Shown in pieces: positions 55,409 through 64,000 of a stretch of 64,000 bases of DNA. A program made the position numbers and the translations under genes. Source of the DNA: Colwellia chukchiensis (lineage in GTDB: Bacteria; Pseudomonadota; Gammaproteobacteria; Enterobacterales; Alteromonadaceae); NCBI RefSeq assembly GCF_002104455.1, contig NZ_NBOC01000003.1:1-64000 (forward strand). Direction: 5' to 3'. The notes under the pieces were generated by a model that was not told where the DNA came from, ran no database searches, and was given only the letters and a program-made list of their open reading frames with translations. Position 1 is the stretch's first letter. Each line of letters starts with the position of its first letter.

Positions 55409-56413
55409 CTATTTCGCTAACCTAAACGTTGCCATGACGGGTCTATGGTCACCACTACTTGAGTCTATAACCTCAACTGCGGTGATTTTAAAGTCATCAG
55501 AATACAAAATATGATCAATTCTAACCCCGTACCATGACGTATGCTTAGTGGCATTAAAACCAATGCCCTTGGTATCAATAGCATTATTCAAATGGCTAAA
55601 ATTACGTTGATAAATATTTTCATCTTGCGGCATGTTAAAATCACCAACAATAAAAGTATTAGACGTACTTTGCGACCATAAACTAACTAAATCGCTTTCA
55701 AATTGCCGATTACTTTCAACCGACTTAGCTAATTGAAAGTCAAAATAACGATAAATAAGCCCCATTAAAATAGATCTTGGTGTTTCAAAGTGCACATTAG
55801 CTAACGAGACTGTACCTAGCGGTGTATGCACTTGATAAAAAACCGCAAAGTCTCCCCAACCACCAAATAAGCGACGATTTAACACTTGCGTTTTTTGAAA
55901 TGGAAACTGACTAAAAATACACAACCCAGAAACACACTCTTTATACGGATAATGGCTAAATACTTTGGCAAGTGACACTCTTCTGGCTTCTTGCAATAGC
56001 ACTATGTCAGGCTTTTTACCAAAGCCAATGTTTTCAAGTGACTTAATACTGCCACCGCCCCCTATATTGGCACTTAACAATGATATTTCAGGCCCCGTAC
56101 TTGCAGAGAAATAACTGCCCATGCTTGGCAATTGTAAATCGAGGTAATTTAGTGACAATAAAATTAATAAGGGTGATAACAATCGCTGGCGCATAGACAA
56201 GTAACGCCAGAAGCAAAACAGCCCTAACACCACCACTAACAACCACCAACGCGGGCCAAACAGTAAAGCATATTTGGCGATAATCAATGAGTTGCTATGC
56301 GGCCAATAGGGTAACAGGGTTACTAATAAGCTTATTAAGCAACAACCGATAAAGTAACCAAAGCCGAGTCGCTTGATTATTTTTCCCTGCTTTTTGCCTT
56401 GTTTATTTTTCAT
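55409..56413 (-). CDS. Membrane-anchored endonuclease/exonuclease/phosphatase-fold protein
   Basis: The protein has about three N-terminal membrane helices, then an EEP (DNase I-like) domain with the metal and catalytic residues in LLSANIGG, VLLQEARR, IVGDFNMP, RIDHILYS and GDHRPVMATF. The active site faces the periplasm. Nuclease, phosphatase or phosphodiesterase activity cannot be separated from the sequence. I take the ATG at 56413, which overlaps the glycosyltransferase stop by 11 bases; an ATG at 56497 would make an unlikely 95-base overlap. Confidence 0.82.
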   Translation of the reverse strand: MKNKQGKKQGKIIKRLGFGYFIGCCLISLLVTLLPYWPHSNSLIIAKYALLFGPRWWLLVVVLGLFCFWRYLSMRQRLLSPLLILLSLNYLDLQLPSMGSYFSASTGPEISLLSANIGGGGSIKSLENIGFGKKPDIVLLQEARRVSLAKVFSHYPYKECVSGLCIFSQFPFQKTQVLNRRLFGGWGDFAVFYQVHTPLGTVSLANVHFETPRSILMGLIYRYFDFQLAKSVESNRQFESDLVSLWSQSTSNTFIVGDFNMPQDENIYQRNFSHLNNAIDTKGIGFNATKHTSWYGVRIDHILYSDDFKITAVEVIDSSSGDHRPVMATFRLAK

Positions 56414-57455
56414 AAAGCGTGGCATACTTTTTAGCGGCGGCTTGAATAGAAAAGTTATCACTAATATAGTTAAACGCCTTATCACCCAATTGCGCAACTA
56501 AATGCCGATTGTCATTCATTTGCTGAATCAATATTGCGAGCTTTTCATCATCATCATAATCAAACAACCAGCCGGTTTCACCGTTTCGCACAAGCTTAGG
56601 GTTACCACCAACATTAGTAGCAATCACAGGTATCTTATTTGCCATGGCTTCAATAATCACCATAGATAGCCCTTCAGTTTCAGAACACACCACTAATAGG
56701 TCTATATTAGAATATATTTGCTCTCTGTCGCCCACCATACCATGAAAAGTCACTGCAACCGGCCATGCTTGCTGCTTGTGATAGTTTTGTAGGTGCGCAA
56801 CACACTCGCCATCACCAAAAAAATGAATTGCCAAATTTTCTTGAACTGACAGCGGCAATAATGACGCCGCGCGTAACAGCGAGATTTGATTTTTTAACGG
56901 GATCATACGCCCCACAGAGCCAACTCGCAGCGCAGAAGCGGTGGCATTGCCCTTTTCAATAGGCTGTATCAGCACACCATTGTCAATCACTGCGCTGGGC
57001 GTACTTTGCCAACCATGCGCTTGGTGGAAGTTATCAGCGCCTTCTTGTGAAACGAATGTGATGGCATCGACATAGCGTTGTGATTTTTTATGCAGTTCAA
57101 GCCATTGGGCACCAGTTAAAGCTGCAGCGCCATGCCTTGTATAAATCAACTTTTTATTTAACAGTGGTAACACCGGGCAAATAAATTTTAACGCATGCGG
57201 AGTATGAATATGAATAACGTCACATTTTCTTAACTGAACAAAAACCTTGATGAGTTTAATCAATAGTGAATTTGCATAACTAAAGGCTGGGGTATTAAAA
57301 TGACGGCATTCTTGCTCTAAAGTTTCACCCGGCTCACCCAGTGAAACAATTACAGGCTGAATATGATTGTTTTTTTGTTCCTCGCATAAATCAATGACAA
57401 AGCGCTCTGCGCCACCAACTTGTAAACTACTGACAACATGTGCAACTTTAACCAC
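56403..57455 (-). CDS. Glycosyltransferase, GT4-type (GT-B fold)
   Basis: The 350-residue protein has the N-terminal VVSSLQVGGAERFVIDLCEE acceptor domain and a C-terminal donor domain with GSVGRMIPLKNQ, then SETEGLSMVIIEAMANKIPVIA, which holds the E-x7-E signature of GT4 enzymes. It transfers a nucleotide-sugar residue to a growing lipid-linked glycan in the cytoplasm. It is divergent from the next glycosyltransferase across a 147-base promoter region. Confidence 0.9.
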   Translation of the reverse strand: MVKVAHVVSSLQVGGAERFVIDLCEEQKNNHIQPVIVSLGEPGETLEQECRHFNTPAFSYANSLLIKLIKVFVQLRKCDVIHIHTPHALKFICPVLPLLNKKLIYTRHGAAALTGAQWLELHKKSQRYVDAITFVSQEGADNFHQAHGWQSTPSAVIDNGVLIQPIEKGNATASALRVGSVGRMIPLKNQISLLRAASLLPLSVQENLAIHFFGDGECVAHLQNYHKQQAWPVAVTFHGMVGDREQIYSNIDLLVVCSETEGLSMVIIEAMANKIPVIATNVGGNPKLVRNGETGWLFDYDDDEKLAILIQQMNDNRHLVAQLGDKAFNYISDNFSIQAAAKKYATLYEK

Positions 57456-57602
57456 GTTAAATCCATTCCTTTTTATTGTTGCCTTAACTTTTTTAAATAA
57501 ACCAACTATATTTATTTAACTTTTTCACTCCTCTTTATCATAATTGAGTTTTATCCTGATTGATATGAGGAAAATGGATATAGCATATGCAAAGAATTTA
57601 AG

Positions 57603-58706
57603 ATGACGTTTGTAAAAAGTTTAAACGTTCTAGAAGTGGTACAAAGCTTACAAAAGGGCGGTCGCACAATGCGATTCACAGCTACAGTTGCTGGATTGCG
57701 GCAAAATAACCATTGCGTTACAGCTGCGTGCTTATCTTGCCCTGAGCCTTGGGTAAAGATACCTAATTTAGAAGTTATAGATGGTGAAAGTACCTCCCGC
57801 TGGCAGCTCATTAGCCAATTAAGACGCGTCATTATTAGGGATGACATCCAAGTGATTCATGCTCACTGCGAGCTTAGTCAACTCTACGCCGGCATCGCTG
57901 GCTTTACCTGTGGTGTGCCCACAATTGGTACCTTTCACCGTTCAGATTTAAAAAAATATCAACCAAGTAAAGTCAACACCTTAATCAAGTGGCTACTATC
58001 ACATTACATTGCGGTATCACATGATAGACTATCTTTATTAACGCACAACTTAGCGCTACCGAGTAAAAAATGTCACGTTGTACATGGCGGCGCAATAGTT
58101 AAAAAGCCGCCAACTAAAGCCACGGCTGCCAAGGCCAGAGACAATTTAAATATTCCAAATCAACAACTCGTGTTATTAAGTGTTGGGCACTTAGGCACAA
58201 TAAAAGGTCATCAAGACACTATTGCTGCACTTGTACCCTTAACTAAAGAATATAAAAATTTACACTTATATATTGCCGGCGACGGTAGTAGTATGGAAAA
58301 AAAAACCTTAAACACACTAGTTAAAAAGTTAACACTTGAGCAGCATGTAACTTTTCTCGGGCAAATCAATAACGTTGAACAATGGTTTGAGGCCTGCGAT
58401 ATTTTTGTGCAACCACCGATAGAAGAAGCCTTTGGTTTAGTGTTTGCTGAAGCCGGCGCAAAAGCCAAGCCTGTTGTCGCCACCAACGTAGGTGGCATAA
58501 AAGAAATCATTATTGATGGAGAAACTGGGCTATTAGTCGCGCCAGCAGCACCAGAAGAATTAAGCCTAGCGCTGAGAAAACTAGCGTCGTCTGCCGATGA
58601 AAGAAAACGTTTGGGTGAAAATGGCTATCAACGCATATCAACTCAATTCTCAATTAATAGCATGATTAATAAGTATCTCACTATTTTTAACACAGTTATT
58701 AATTAA
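57603..58706 (+). CDS. Glycosyltransferase, GT4-type (GT-B fold)
   Basis: The 367-residue protein shows VVQSLQKGGRTMRF at the start, SVGHLGTIKGHQD in the donor domain and PPIEEAFGLVFAEAGAKAKPVVATNVGG with the E-x7-E signature. It should add a sugar to the exopolysaccharide repeat unit. It is the first gene of the plus-strand run that continues to the window end. The two divergent GT4 genes are similar in type but not obvious recent duplicates. Confidence 0.9.
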   Translation: MTFVKSLNVLEVVQSLQKGGRTMRFTATVAGLRQNNHCVTAACLSCPEPWVKIPNLEVIDGESTSRWQLISQLRRVIIRDDIQVIHAHCELSQLYAGIAGFTCGVPTIGTFHRSDLKKYQPSKVNTLIKWLLSHYIAVSHDRLSLLTHNLALPSKKCHVVHGGAIVKKPPTKATAAKARDNLNIPNQQLVLLSVGHLGTIKGHQDTIAALVPLTKEYKNLHLYIAGDGSSMEKKTLNTLVKKLTLEQHVTFLGQINNVEQWFEACDIFVQPPIEEAFGLVFAEAGAKAKPVVATNVGGIKEIIIDGETGLLVAPAAPEELSLALRKLASSADERKRLGENGYQRISTQFSINSMINKYLTIFNTVIN

Positions 58707-58725
58707 CTTTTATTTACATAGAGCA

Positions 58726-59733
58726 ATGGGTAACACAATGGATGAAGTTAAACTTACGGTCGTTATTACACCACGCGATAGATATTCTGGCGTTATAGAG
58801 TGTATAGAGAATTTATATCAGCTAACACCACAGCCTTTTTATTTAAAAGTATTAGATCTTGCTTACCCCAAGGCTATCAAAAAACAGCTTGAGTCTCTCA
58901 TTGCCAGTAAAGATAACGCTGAAATAATCGAAATGGGCTTAATTATTCCCATGGAAGCTATGCGCAAAGTTCGCGATAAAATTACCACACCATACACCAT
59001 GTTTTTAGATAACGACTCCAATGTTACAGAAAACTGGGCTGAGCCTTTACTTGCCGTGGCAGAAAAAGAGCAGGCCGCCATAGTTAACCCATTAACCCTA
59101 GAAAAAGAGGGGGTTGATAAAGGTGCTGAACTTAGAAACCACCTTTATACCAATGAAATACGCATAGTAGACGTCAACGGCACCGACTACTTGATAGAAG
59201 ACAAGCATTATCGACGCGCCCTACCCCAAGAAATTCCACAAGAAGTACGTGCTTCTGAAATGTTTGAGCTACATGGTGTGTTGTTTGAAACCAAATTTTT
59301 GCAGAAAATTGAAATACCACAAATGGTAATTCGCGAACATATAGACATTGCTATGCAAGCAAAAAAAATGGCGAGAAAAATTCTCACTCAACCAAAATCG
59401 GTCGTGGTATTTGATAATTTAGGCACCCGAATGGAGTTAGACGATATGAGGTTTTTCTTTTACCGTTGGAGAAAAAAGCTCACTTGGCAGTCATCTCGCT
59501 TATTTGAGCAACGATGGGGTTATAACTTTTATGCTGAACAAGCCATGTATCACTGGGTATTTCGCCGCCGTATATTCTTATTCTGTCGTTGGTTACATTT
59601 ACCCATCAGCGTTTCCAATAATATCACGCGTATTATTGCTAAAATCAAAACAACCTTTAAGCCGGTTTGGGATCCATTAAAAGACCCAATAGGCGAATCT
59701 GAGAATTTTTATATTAATAAAAACTTTGGTTAA
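58726..59733 (+). CDS. Family-2-like glycosyltransferase
   Basis: The 335-residue protein begins KLTVVITPRDRYSGVIECIENL and has YTMFLDNDSNVTENW, the DxD-like metal/nucleotide site of GT-A enzymes. A long C-terminal part is rich in Trp, Arg and Phe and lacks clear membrane helices. It is likely a sugar transferase of the exopolysaccharide locus, with unknown donor and acceptor. The second in-frame ATG (codon 5) is an equally possible start. It lies 20 bp after the GT4 gene. Confidence 0.82.
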   Translation: MGNTMDEVKLTVVITPRDRYSGVIECIENLYQLTPQPFYLKVLDLAYPKAIKKQLESLIASKDNAEIIEMGLIIPMEAMRKVRDKITTPYTMFLDNDSNVTENWAEPLLAVAEKEQAAIVNPLTLEKEGVDKGAELRNHLYTNEIRIVDVNGTDYLIEDKHYRRALPQEIPQEVRASEMFELHGVLFETKFLQKIEIPQMVIREHIDIAMQAKKMARKILTQPKSVVVFDNLGTRMELDDMRFFFYRWRKKLTWQSSRLFEQRWGYNFYAEQAMYHWVFRRRIFLFCRWLHLPISVSNNITRIIAKIKTTFKPVWDPLKDPIGESENFYINKNFG

Positions 59734-59827
59734 TTATATGGTGACTTAGCATCAAATTAACCACTAAAACGTGCTTATTAAATTACGCCATTCACATAAT
59801 AGCTATATAGCTGAGGGGTAAATACTT

Positions 59828-60856
59828 TTGTTCGGATTATTAAGAACAATTTGGGCTGCTATGGTTGTAGTAGGACATATATTTTGGCTCAGTGATTTTG
59901 GGCGCTTTGCTGTGTTTGGTTTTTATATATTAAGTGGCTATTTAATGACCTACATTATGCATACCAGTTACGGCTACTCTTCATTAGGTCGAAAAAAATT
60001 TGCGACTAATCGCTTTTTGAGGCTATACCCTGCATTTTGGGCGGCTATTCTGTGCAGTATCGTTATTACGCTTTTCTGGGGCTCTAGTAGCAATGGCTTT
60101 ATATTACCCACAAATTTAGCCGCAATAATTGGCAATACCACCATGATATTTCCTCATTGGATGCCCAGCCAAATTGAACCTCGCTTATCCCCAGCAACTT
60201 GGGCGCTTACTGTTGAGTTGTTTTTTTATGTCGCCATTGCATTAGGGATTTCAAAAACCTTAAAACGAACATACATTTGGATAAGCTTGTCGGTAGTCTT
60301 TATAGTGTTATCATATGTAATGAATCTCTATTGGCACGCTAGGTATTTTTCAATTCCGGCTGGTTCACTGCCCTTTTCATTAGGTGCGTTAATTTTCTTT
60401 TTGTCAAAGCAAAAATCTGTCCGTTATATACCTGAAGCTATACTGGCCTCACCAATAAAGTTATTCTTTACATCGTTTTGCATAGCCATAGTGACATCAA
60501 TAGCTATTTCTCAATCTTTATCATTTTGGTTGATGGAAATTATTTTTTATTTTTGTATGGCTATTAACTTTTTGCTCGTTTTATCGCTAGCTAAACAAAA
60601 TACTTTCGTCAATGGTTTATCAACAAAATTAGATAAAAAAATAGGTGATTTTTCCTACCCTTTTTACCTTTTGCATTACCAAGCGGCAGCCATTGCTAGC
60701 GTCATTAGCCTTGGTAAAGTAGCTTCGCTTAAAGAGAATTTCTCCCTTATTTCATGCATGTTAACTTTTTTAATTCTTTTTATTATGTCTTTATGTGTGA
60801 TAAAACTAATTGATAAGCCGGTAGAAAAGCTTAGGCAAACCATAAAAGCAAAGTAA
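59828..60856 (+). CDS. Acyltransferase-3 family membrane protein
   Basis: The 342-residue protein has about ten membrane helices and the acyltransferase-3 pattern: an early helix with the catalytic-type His (VVVGHIFWL), SGYLMTYIM, RFLRLYPAFWAA with the conserved Arg, and WALTVELFFY. Such proteins add O-acetyl or other acyl groups to polysaccharides. The start is TTG at 59828 with GAGGGG upstream. I infer it decorates the exopolysaccharide made by this locus. Confidence 0.88.
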   Translation: MFGLLRTIWAAMVVVGHIFWLSDFGRFAVFGFYILSGYLMTYIMHTSYGYSSLGRKKFATNRFLRLYPAFWAAILCSIVITLFWGSSSNGFILPTNLAAIIGNTTMIFPHWMPSQIEPRLSPATWALTVELFFYVAIALGISKTLKRTYIWISLSVVFIVLSYVMNLYWHARYFSIPAGSLPFSLGALIFFLSKQKSVRYIPEAILASPIKLFFTSFCIAIVTSIAISQSLSFWLMEIIFYFCMAINFLLVLSLAKQNTFVNGLSTKLDKKIGDFSYPFYLLHYQAAAIASVISLGKVASLKENFSLISCMLTFLILFIMSLCVIKLIDKPVEKLRQTIKAK

Positions 60857-60883
60857 TTAAGTTAAAAAACATGGTATTAATGG

Positions 60884-61942
60884 ATGCATTGGCAGTTGAT
60901 TACACAGTTAGCGGAGCTAAAAAAATACGACTCCTTATTAACTAAAACATTTTATACTCGCGACAATGTTTGCATAAGTAATACTATAAATTGGCTGCAA
61001 TTATGGATTGAGCATTTTTGGCAACCAAACTGGCTGCTCCAAGTTTATATTTTATTCGACAAAAATACTCCTGTCGCCTTCTGCCCTTTTTATCTGCACA
61101 AGCCTAAAGGACTGATTAAACTAATTACTTTGTACCCAATAGGCCAAGGTGAACCTGAAGCAAGTGAAATAGCTTCTGAATACAATGATATATATATTTT
61201 AGTCGGCTACGAAAATGAAGTACTGCAACTACTTTCGAAAGAACTAAAAACACTTAAAATTGACCAAATAAAATGGCGAGCCACGTTACATAACAGCCAT
61301 ATCAATCGCTTATTAAAAACAACGTTTAATTATCAACCAGCAGCAACAAGTGCTCGCTATATAATAAAACGTGACTGTTGGTCATTTGAGCGTTTAAGTA
61401 AAAACACCCGCGATCGCTATAAGCGCTCAGTGAGACAACTCAATAAAGTCAACGCGACGTTTCAGTGGATTGCTGCAGCTGACTTTGAGCATTATGCTGG
61501 GCGCCTTGCTCAATTCCATCAAGCAAGGTGGAATAAAATAGGTCATGCCGGCGCATTTGCTGAAAGCGACTTTAACGCTTTCCATAAAAACTATAGAACT
61601 AACCATCCTAATCATATTAATATAAGTGCGATAGTGGTTGATAATCAGCCCATTGCGATTAATTATTACTTGGCAGACAAGACAACATTATATTTTTACC
61701 AATGTGGCTGGGACGAAAGTAACTATGCTAAATTCTCGCCAGGCTTTGCGCTCCATATCTGGAGCATAGAACACTGCAAGCTTGAGTATTATGACTTTAT
61801 GATGGGCGGGCTAAATGATAGTTACAAAGCAAAGTTTGGTTGTAAAAAGATCCCCATGGCCAATAATCATGTCATTTTAACTAAATGGAAGTTTCACGTT
61901 AATCGACTAATCAATAAGATAACAAAATACTTAAAACCATAA
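60884..61942 (+). CDS. GNAT/FemAB-like (BioF2-type) transferase
   Basis: The 352-residue protein fits the Acetyltransf_6/FemAB-like group: SKNTRDRYKRSVRQLNKV, RLAQFHQARW, the central strand IVVDNQPIAINYYLADKTT (read in pieces), FYQCGWDES and FMMGGLNDSYKAKFGC. Members are frequent in PEP-CTERM/exopolysaccharide loci and transfer an acyl or aminoacyl group to a sugar amine. The substrate is not known. It lies 27 bp after the acyltransferase-3 gene. Confidence 0.8.
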   Translation: MHWQLITQLAELKKYDSLLTKTFYTRDNVCISNTINWLQLWIEHFWQPNWLLQVYILFDKNTPVAFCPFYLHKPKGLIKLITLYPIGQGEPEASEIASEYNDIYILVGYENEVLQLLSKELKTLKIDQIKWRATLHNSHINRLLKTTFNYQPAATSARYIIKRDCWSFERLSKNTRDRYKRSVRQLNKVNATFQWIAAADFEHYAGRLAQFHQARWNKIGHAGAFAESDFNAFHKNYRTNHPNHINISAIVVDNQPIAINYYLADKTTLYFYQCGWDESNYAKFSPGFALHIWSIEHCKLEYYDFMMGGLNDSYKAKFGCKKIPMANNHVILTKWKFHVNRLINKITKYLKP

Positions 61943-62029
61943 GCAAACTAGCTGTGGCGTTTTTTCTGTACTGGTAAGCCGCTAACTCATTTTAAATTTC
62001 GGTAACAAGCGTTATAAAGGCACTAACAT

Positions 62030-63364
62030 ATGGCTCGTCATTTTCCAAAAGCTGAAGAGGGTAATTCAACACTCGCTTTCTTCTTTTTATTTTTGTATAC
62101 CGCTTCAGTATTAATACGCCCTCACGAAATGTTTTTAGTCAGTGTTGAATGGATCATTATCAAGATTTTTATCATTATTGCTTTTATCGCGACGCTTGCA
62201 GCACAACGCCCTCTTGCCATGCTGCCACAACATTGGATGCTATTAGCCTTAGTACCGCTCATTATAATGTCTGGATTTTTAAATGGCTCTGGCATGATCG
62301 GAGTTGAACAGTCTGAACGTATTTTCATCAGCGCCTTATTTCCGCTATTTTTATATTCAAACTGTATAACGAGCATTAAACGACAACACGTACTGATGGC
62401 AGTATGCTTATTGGCCGCTTTACTAATGGTGCATAACGGTCATGTGCAACAAACCGCAATAGCGGGTGCTGGCTGGGCACTTGATACAAATTCTGTTGGC
62501 TACATCAACCTAGGTGAGCGACGCATTACCTATCTTGGATTTTTTAATGACCCCAATGATCTAGGCATGTTTTTTGTGATGAACATTCCGTTTGCTATTT
62601 ATTTTTATAAAAAAGCGGCGGCTTTTAATAAAATAATTATGCTCGGTGTTTTAGCAGCACTTTTTTACGGTATTTATTTAACTGGTTCGCGCGGCACTAT
62701 GCTAGGCGCTGGCGCATTGCTAGCAGTTTATTTTATTGTAATGAATGCAGGGCCAAAATTATTTATTACCATTGTTGCTCTTGCACCTATTGCTGCAACT
62801 GTCATTGCCTCATTACAAAGCAATATCGACGCATCTGCCGATGGCCGTTTAGAGGCTTGGTATGCAGGCGTGTTAATGCTTTTAGCCAATCCTGTGTTTG
62901 GCATTGGTATGGGGCAATTTTTAGAAGAACATGGACTTGTTGCGCACAATTCCTATATCCACGTTGCTGGCGAGCTTGGCGTGCCCGGTTATTCGCTTTG
63001 GGGGGGGGCGTTAGTGTTTACTGTATTAACCGGCTATTTAATTATTCGTGACCAAATTAACAATAACAAAAGTGACGAGTCTGAGAAAGTCGAGCGCAGC
63101 ACAGAAGAAGCCAATGAACTTTTTCTTAATAAAACATTATTTTTCTCAATGATGGGTTTTATGATCACTGGTTTTTTCATTAGCCGAATGTTTACGCTAC
63201 TTTTGTACATATACATGGGTATGACTCTCGCGTCTCACTTACGATTAATAAAAATCAATCCGGCATATGCGGCTCATTTTACTATGCAGATTGCGTTAAA
63301 ATCGATGCTATATTGTTGGACAATTATTGTTGCGGTTTATATTGCGTTAAAGTTAGGCTTATAA
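62030..63364 (+). CDS. O-antigen ligase/Wzy-type polymerase
   Basis: The 444-residue protein has about 10-12 membrane helices and the Wzy_C/ligase signature: a large periplasmic loop with GSRGTMLG before it and MGQFLEEHGLVAHNSYIHVAGELG, where the conserved His and Arg/Glu sit. It would polymerise or ligate the undecaprenyl-linked glycan at the periplasmic face. The charged stretch KSDESEKVERSTEEANE is an unusual loop near residue 350. The flippase expected with it is not in the window. Confidence 0.88.
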   Translation: MARHFPKAEEGNSTLAFFFLFLYTASVLIRPHEMFLVSVEWIIIKIFIIIAFIATLAAQRPLAMLPQHWMLLALVPLIIMSGFLNGSGMIGVEQSERIFISALFPLFLYSNCITSIKRQHVLMAVCLLAALLMVHNGHVQQTAIAGAGWALDTNSVGYINLGERRITYLGFFNDPNDLGMFFVMNIPFAIYFYKKAAAFNKIIMLGVLAALFYGIYLTGSRGTMLGAGALLAVYFIVMNAGPKLFITIVALAPIAATVIASLQSNIDASADGRLEAWYAGVLMLLANPVFGIGMGQFLEEHGLVAHNSYIHVAGELGVPGYSLWGGALVFTVLTGYLIIRDQINNNKSDESEKVERSTEEANELFLNKTLFFSMMGFMITGFFISRMFTLLLYIYMGMTLASHLRLIKINPAYAAHFTMQIALKSMLYCWTIIVAVYIALKLGL

Positions 63365-63388
63365 AATTAAATTAAAAAGGAAGTTTAA

Positions 63389-63808
63389 ATGATACTAGGT
63401 TACACCACAGGCGTATTTGATCTTTTCCATGTTGGCCATGTCAATTTATTGCGTAATGCCAAAGGCATGTGCGATAAGCTGGTGGTTGGCGTTACCACTG
63501 ACGAATTAGTCAGCTACAAAAATAAAAAGTCGGTTATTTCATTTGAAGAACGCATGGAGGTGGTGCGCTCTTGCCGTTATGTTGACGCGGTTATTCCACA
63601 AGAAGATATGGATAAATATACCCAATGGCAGAAAGTAAAGTTTGATGTCATGTTTGTGGGTGACGATTGGTTTAAAACCGAAAAATGGCAGCAAATTGAT
63701 GAAAAGTTCAAAGCCGAAGGCGTGCGCGTTGTTTACTTCCCTTATACCAAGGGTACGTCATCAACCTTGATCAATAATGTGTTATTGGATCTTCGTAACG
63801 ACAAATAA
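63389..63808 (+). CDS. Glycerol-3-phosphate cytidylyltransferase-like protein (TagD type)
   Basis: The 139-residue nucleotidyltransferase shows the nucleotide-binding TTGVFDLFHVGHVNLL with the HxGH motif, VGVTTDE, FVGDDWF and, near the end, TKGTSSTLI in the place of the RTEGISTT-type signature. TagD makes CDP-glycerol in wall teichoic acid synthesis. In Gram-negative exopolysaccharide loci it likely supplies CDP-glycerol or another CDP-alcohol. AAGGA lies before the ATG. Confidence 0.88.
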   Translation: MILGYTTGVFDLFHVGHVNLLRNAKGMCDKLVVGVTTDELVSYKNKKSVISFEERMEVVRSCRYVDAVIPQEDMDKYTQWQKVKFDVMFVGDDWFKTEKWQQIDEKFKAEGVRVVYFPYTKGTSSTLINNVLLDLRNDK

Positions 63809-63844
63809 ACATGTAAGGCAATTCACAACACCATAGGGAATATT

Positions 63845-64000
63845 ATGTGCGGCATTTTAGCAACGCTTGGCGATATAAATAATAGCATTAGCGATCAAGA
63901 GTTTCAGGCAGCCTTAGCGCTACTATCACACCGTGGGCCTAACGACAGTGGCTTTGACACGTTTCATGAGCAACGCCTTGGGCATACTCGACTAAGTATC
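63845..64000 (+). CDS. asnB: Asparagine synthase (glutamine-hydrolysing), 5' part only
   Basis: The window ends after 52 codons. The reading MCGILATLGDIN gives the N-terminal Cys2 nucleophile of class II glutamine amidotransferases, followed by SHRGPNDSG, the conserved RGPD-like segment, and LGHTRLSI at the edge. Exosortase/exopolysaccharide loci commonly carry such an amidotransferase, which may amidate a sugar acid rather than make asparagine. The remainder lies outside the window. Confidence 0.85.
   Translation, partial: MCGILATLGDINNSISDQEFQAALALLSHRGPNDSGFDTFHEQRLGHTRLSI

Noticed and set aside
57456-57602. A sigma-54 element (TGGATATAGCATATGC) before the plus-strand glycosyltransferase
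   Set aside because: GG and GC are 11 bases apart rather than 10, which sigma-54 does not tolerate well.

Overview
The window reads as a contiguous chromosome segment of a marine-type gammaproteobacterium of the order Alteromonadales. A Colwelliaceae or Thalassotalea-like host is my best guess, made from gene order and protein style rather than from any search. The sequence is AT-leaning, almost every base is coding, and two blocks keep the gene order known from Escherichia coli. No rRNA, tRNA, prophage or CRISPR array was seen.

1-21.6 kb is core genome. On the minus strand lies the queG/nnr-tsaE-amiB-mutL-miaA-hfq-hflX-hflK-hflC block. It is followed by a three-gene unit encoding a very large degenerate hybrid sensor, a DUF1289 protein and a REC-TPR protein. 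After that come a DUF4442 thioesterase and orn, divergent from rsgA-psd and a glycerophosphodiesterase. 21.7-28.9 kb holds envelope-stress and envelope-maintenance genes: a BlaI/M56-TonB pair, a Spy/CpxP-like protein divergent from cpxRA with a CpxR box between them, a secreted alpha/beta hydrolase and fieF. 28.9-36.5 kb is again E. coli-like: trmL, gpsA-secB-grxC-rhodanese, gpmI-envC-yibQ and a trypsin-like protease.

36.7-51.6 kb is the accessory heart of the window, a PEP-CTERM/exosortase region. It holds a patatin, two paralogous N-acyl amino acid synthase-like acyltransferases, a ThiF(E1-like)-nitroreductase fusion enzyme, a short PEP-CTERM protein with a sigma-54-type promoter, two tandem PrsT TPR lipoproteins, an exosortase with C188/R233/H254, and a lipoprotein of unknown function. 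The two acyltransferases plus the fusion enzyme look like a small lipid-modifying pathway that I cannot assign to any characterised system.

51.6-53.85 kb is an intergenic island of about 2.2 kb made of roughly 116-117-bp palindromic units (a BIME/REP array). It surrounds a REP-associated tyrosine transposase (RAYT) interrupted by one in-frame stop. Part of the array is a perfect-looking tandem duplication of a three-unit block.

53.85-64 kb is an exopolysaccharide locus: an exported alpha-helical protein, a membrane-anchored EEP-fold protein, three glycosyltransferases, an acyltransferase-3 protein, a GNAT/FemAB-like transferase, an O-antigen ligase/polymerase-type protein, a TagD-like cytidylyltransferase and the first 52 codons of an asparagine synthase. 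In this family of bacteria PEP-CTERM proteins and the exosortase are normally encoded beside such loci, and the proteins are thought to be exported into the polysaccharide matrix.
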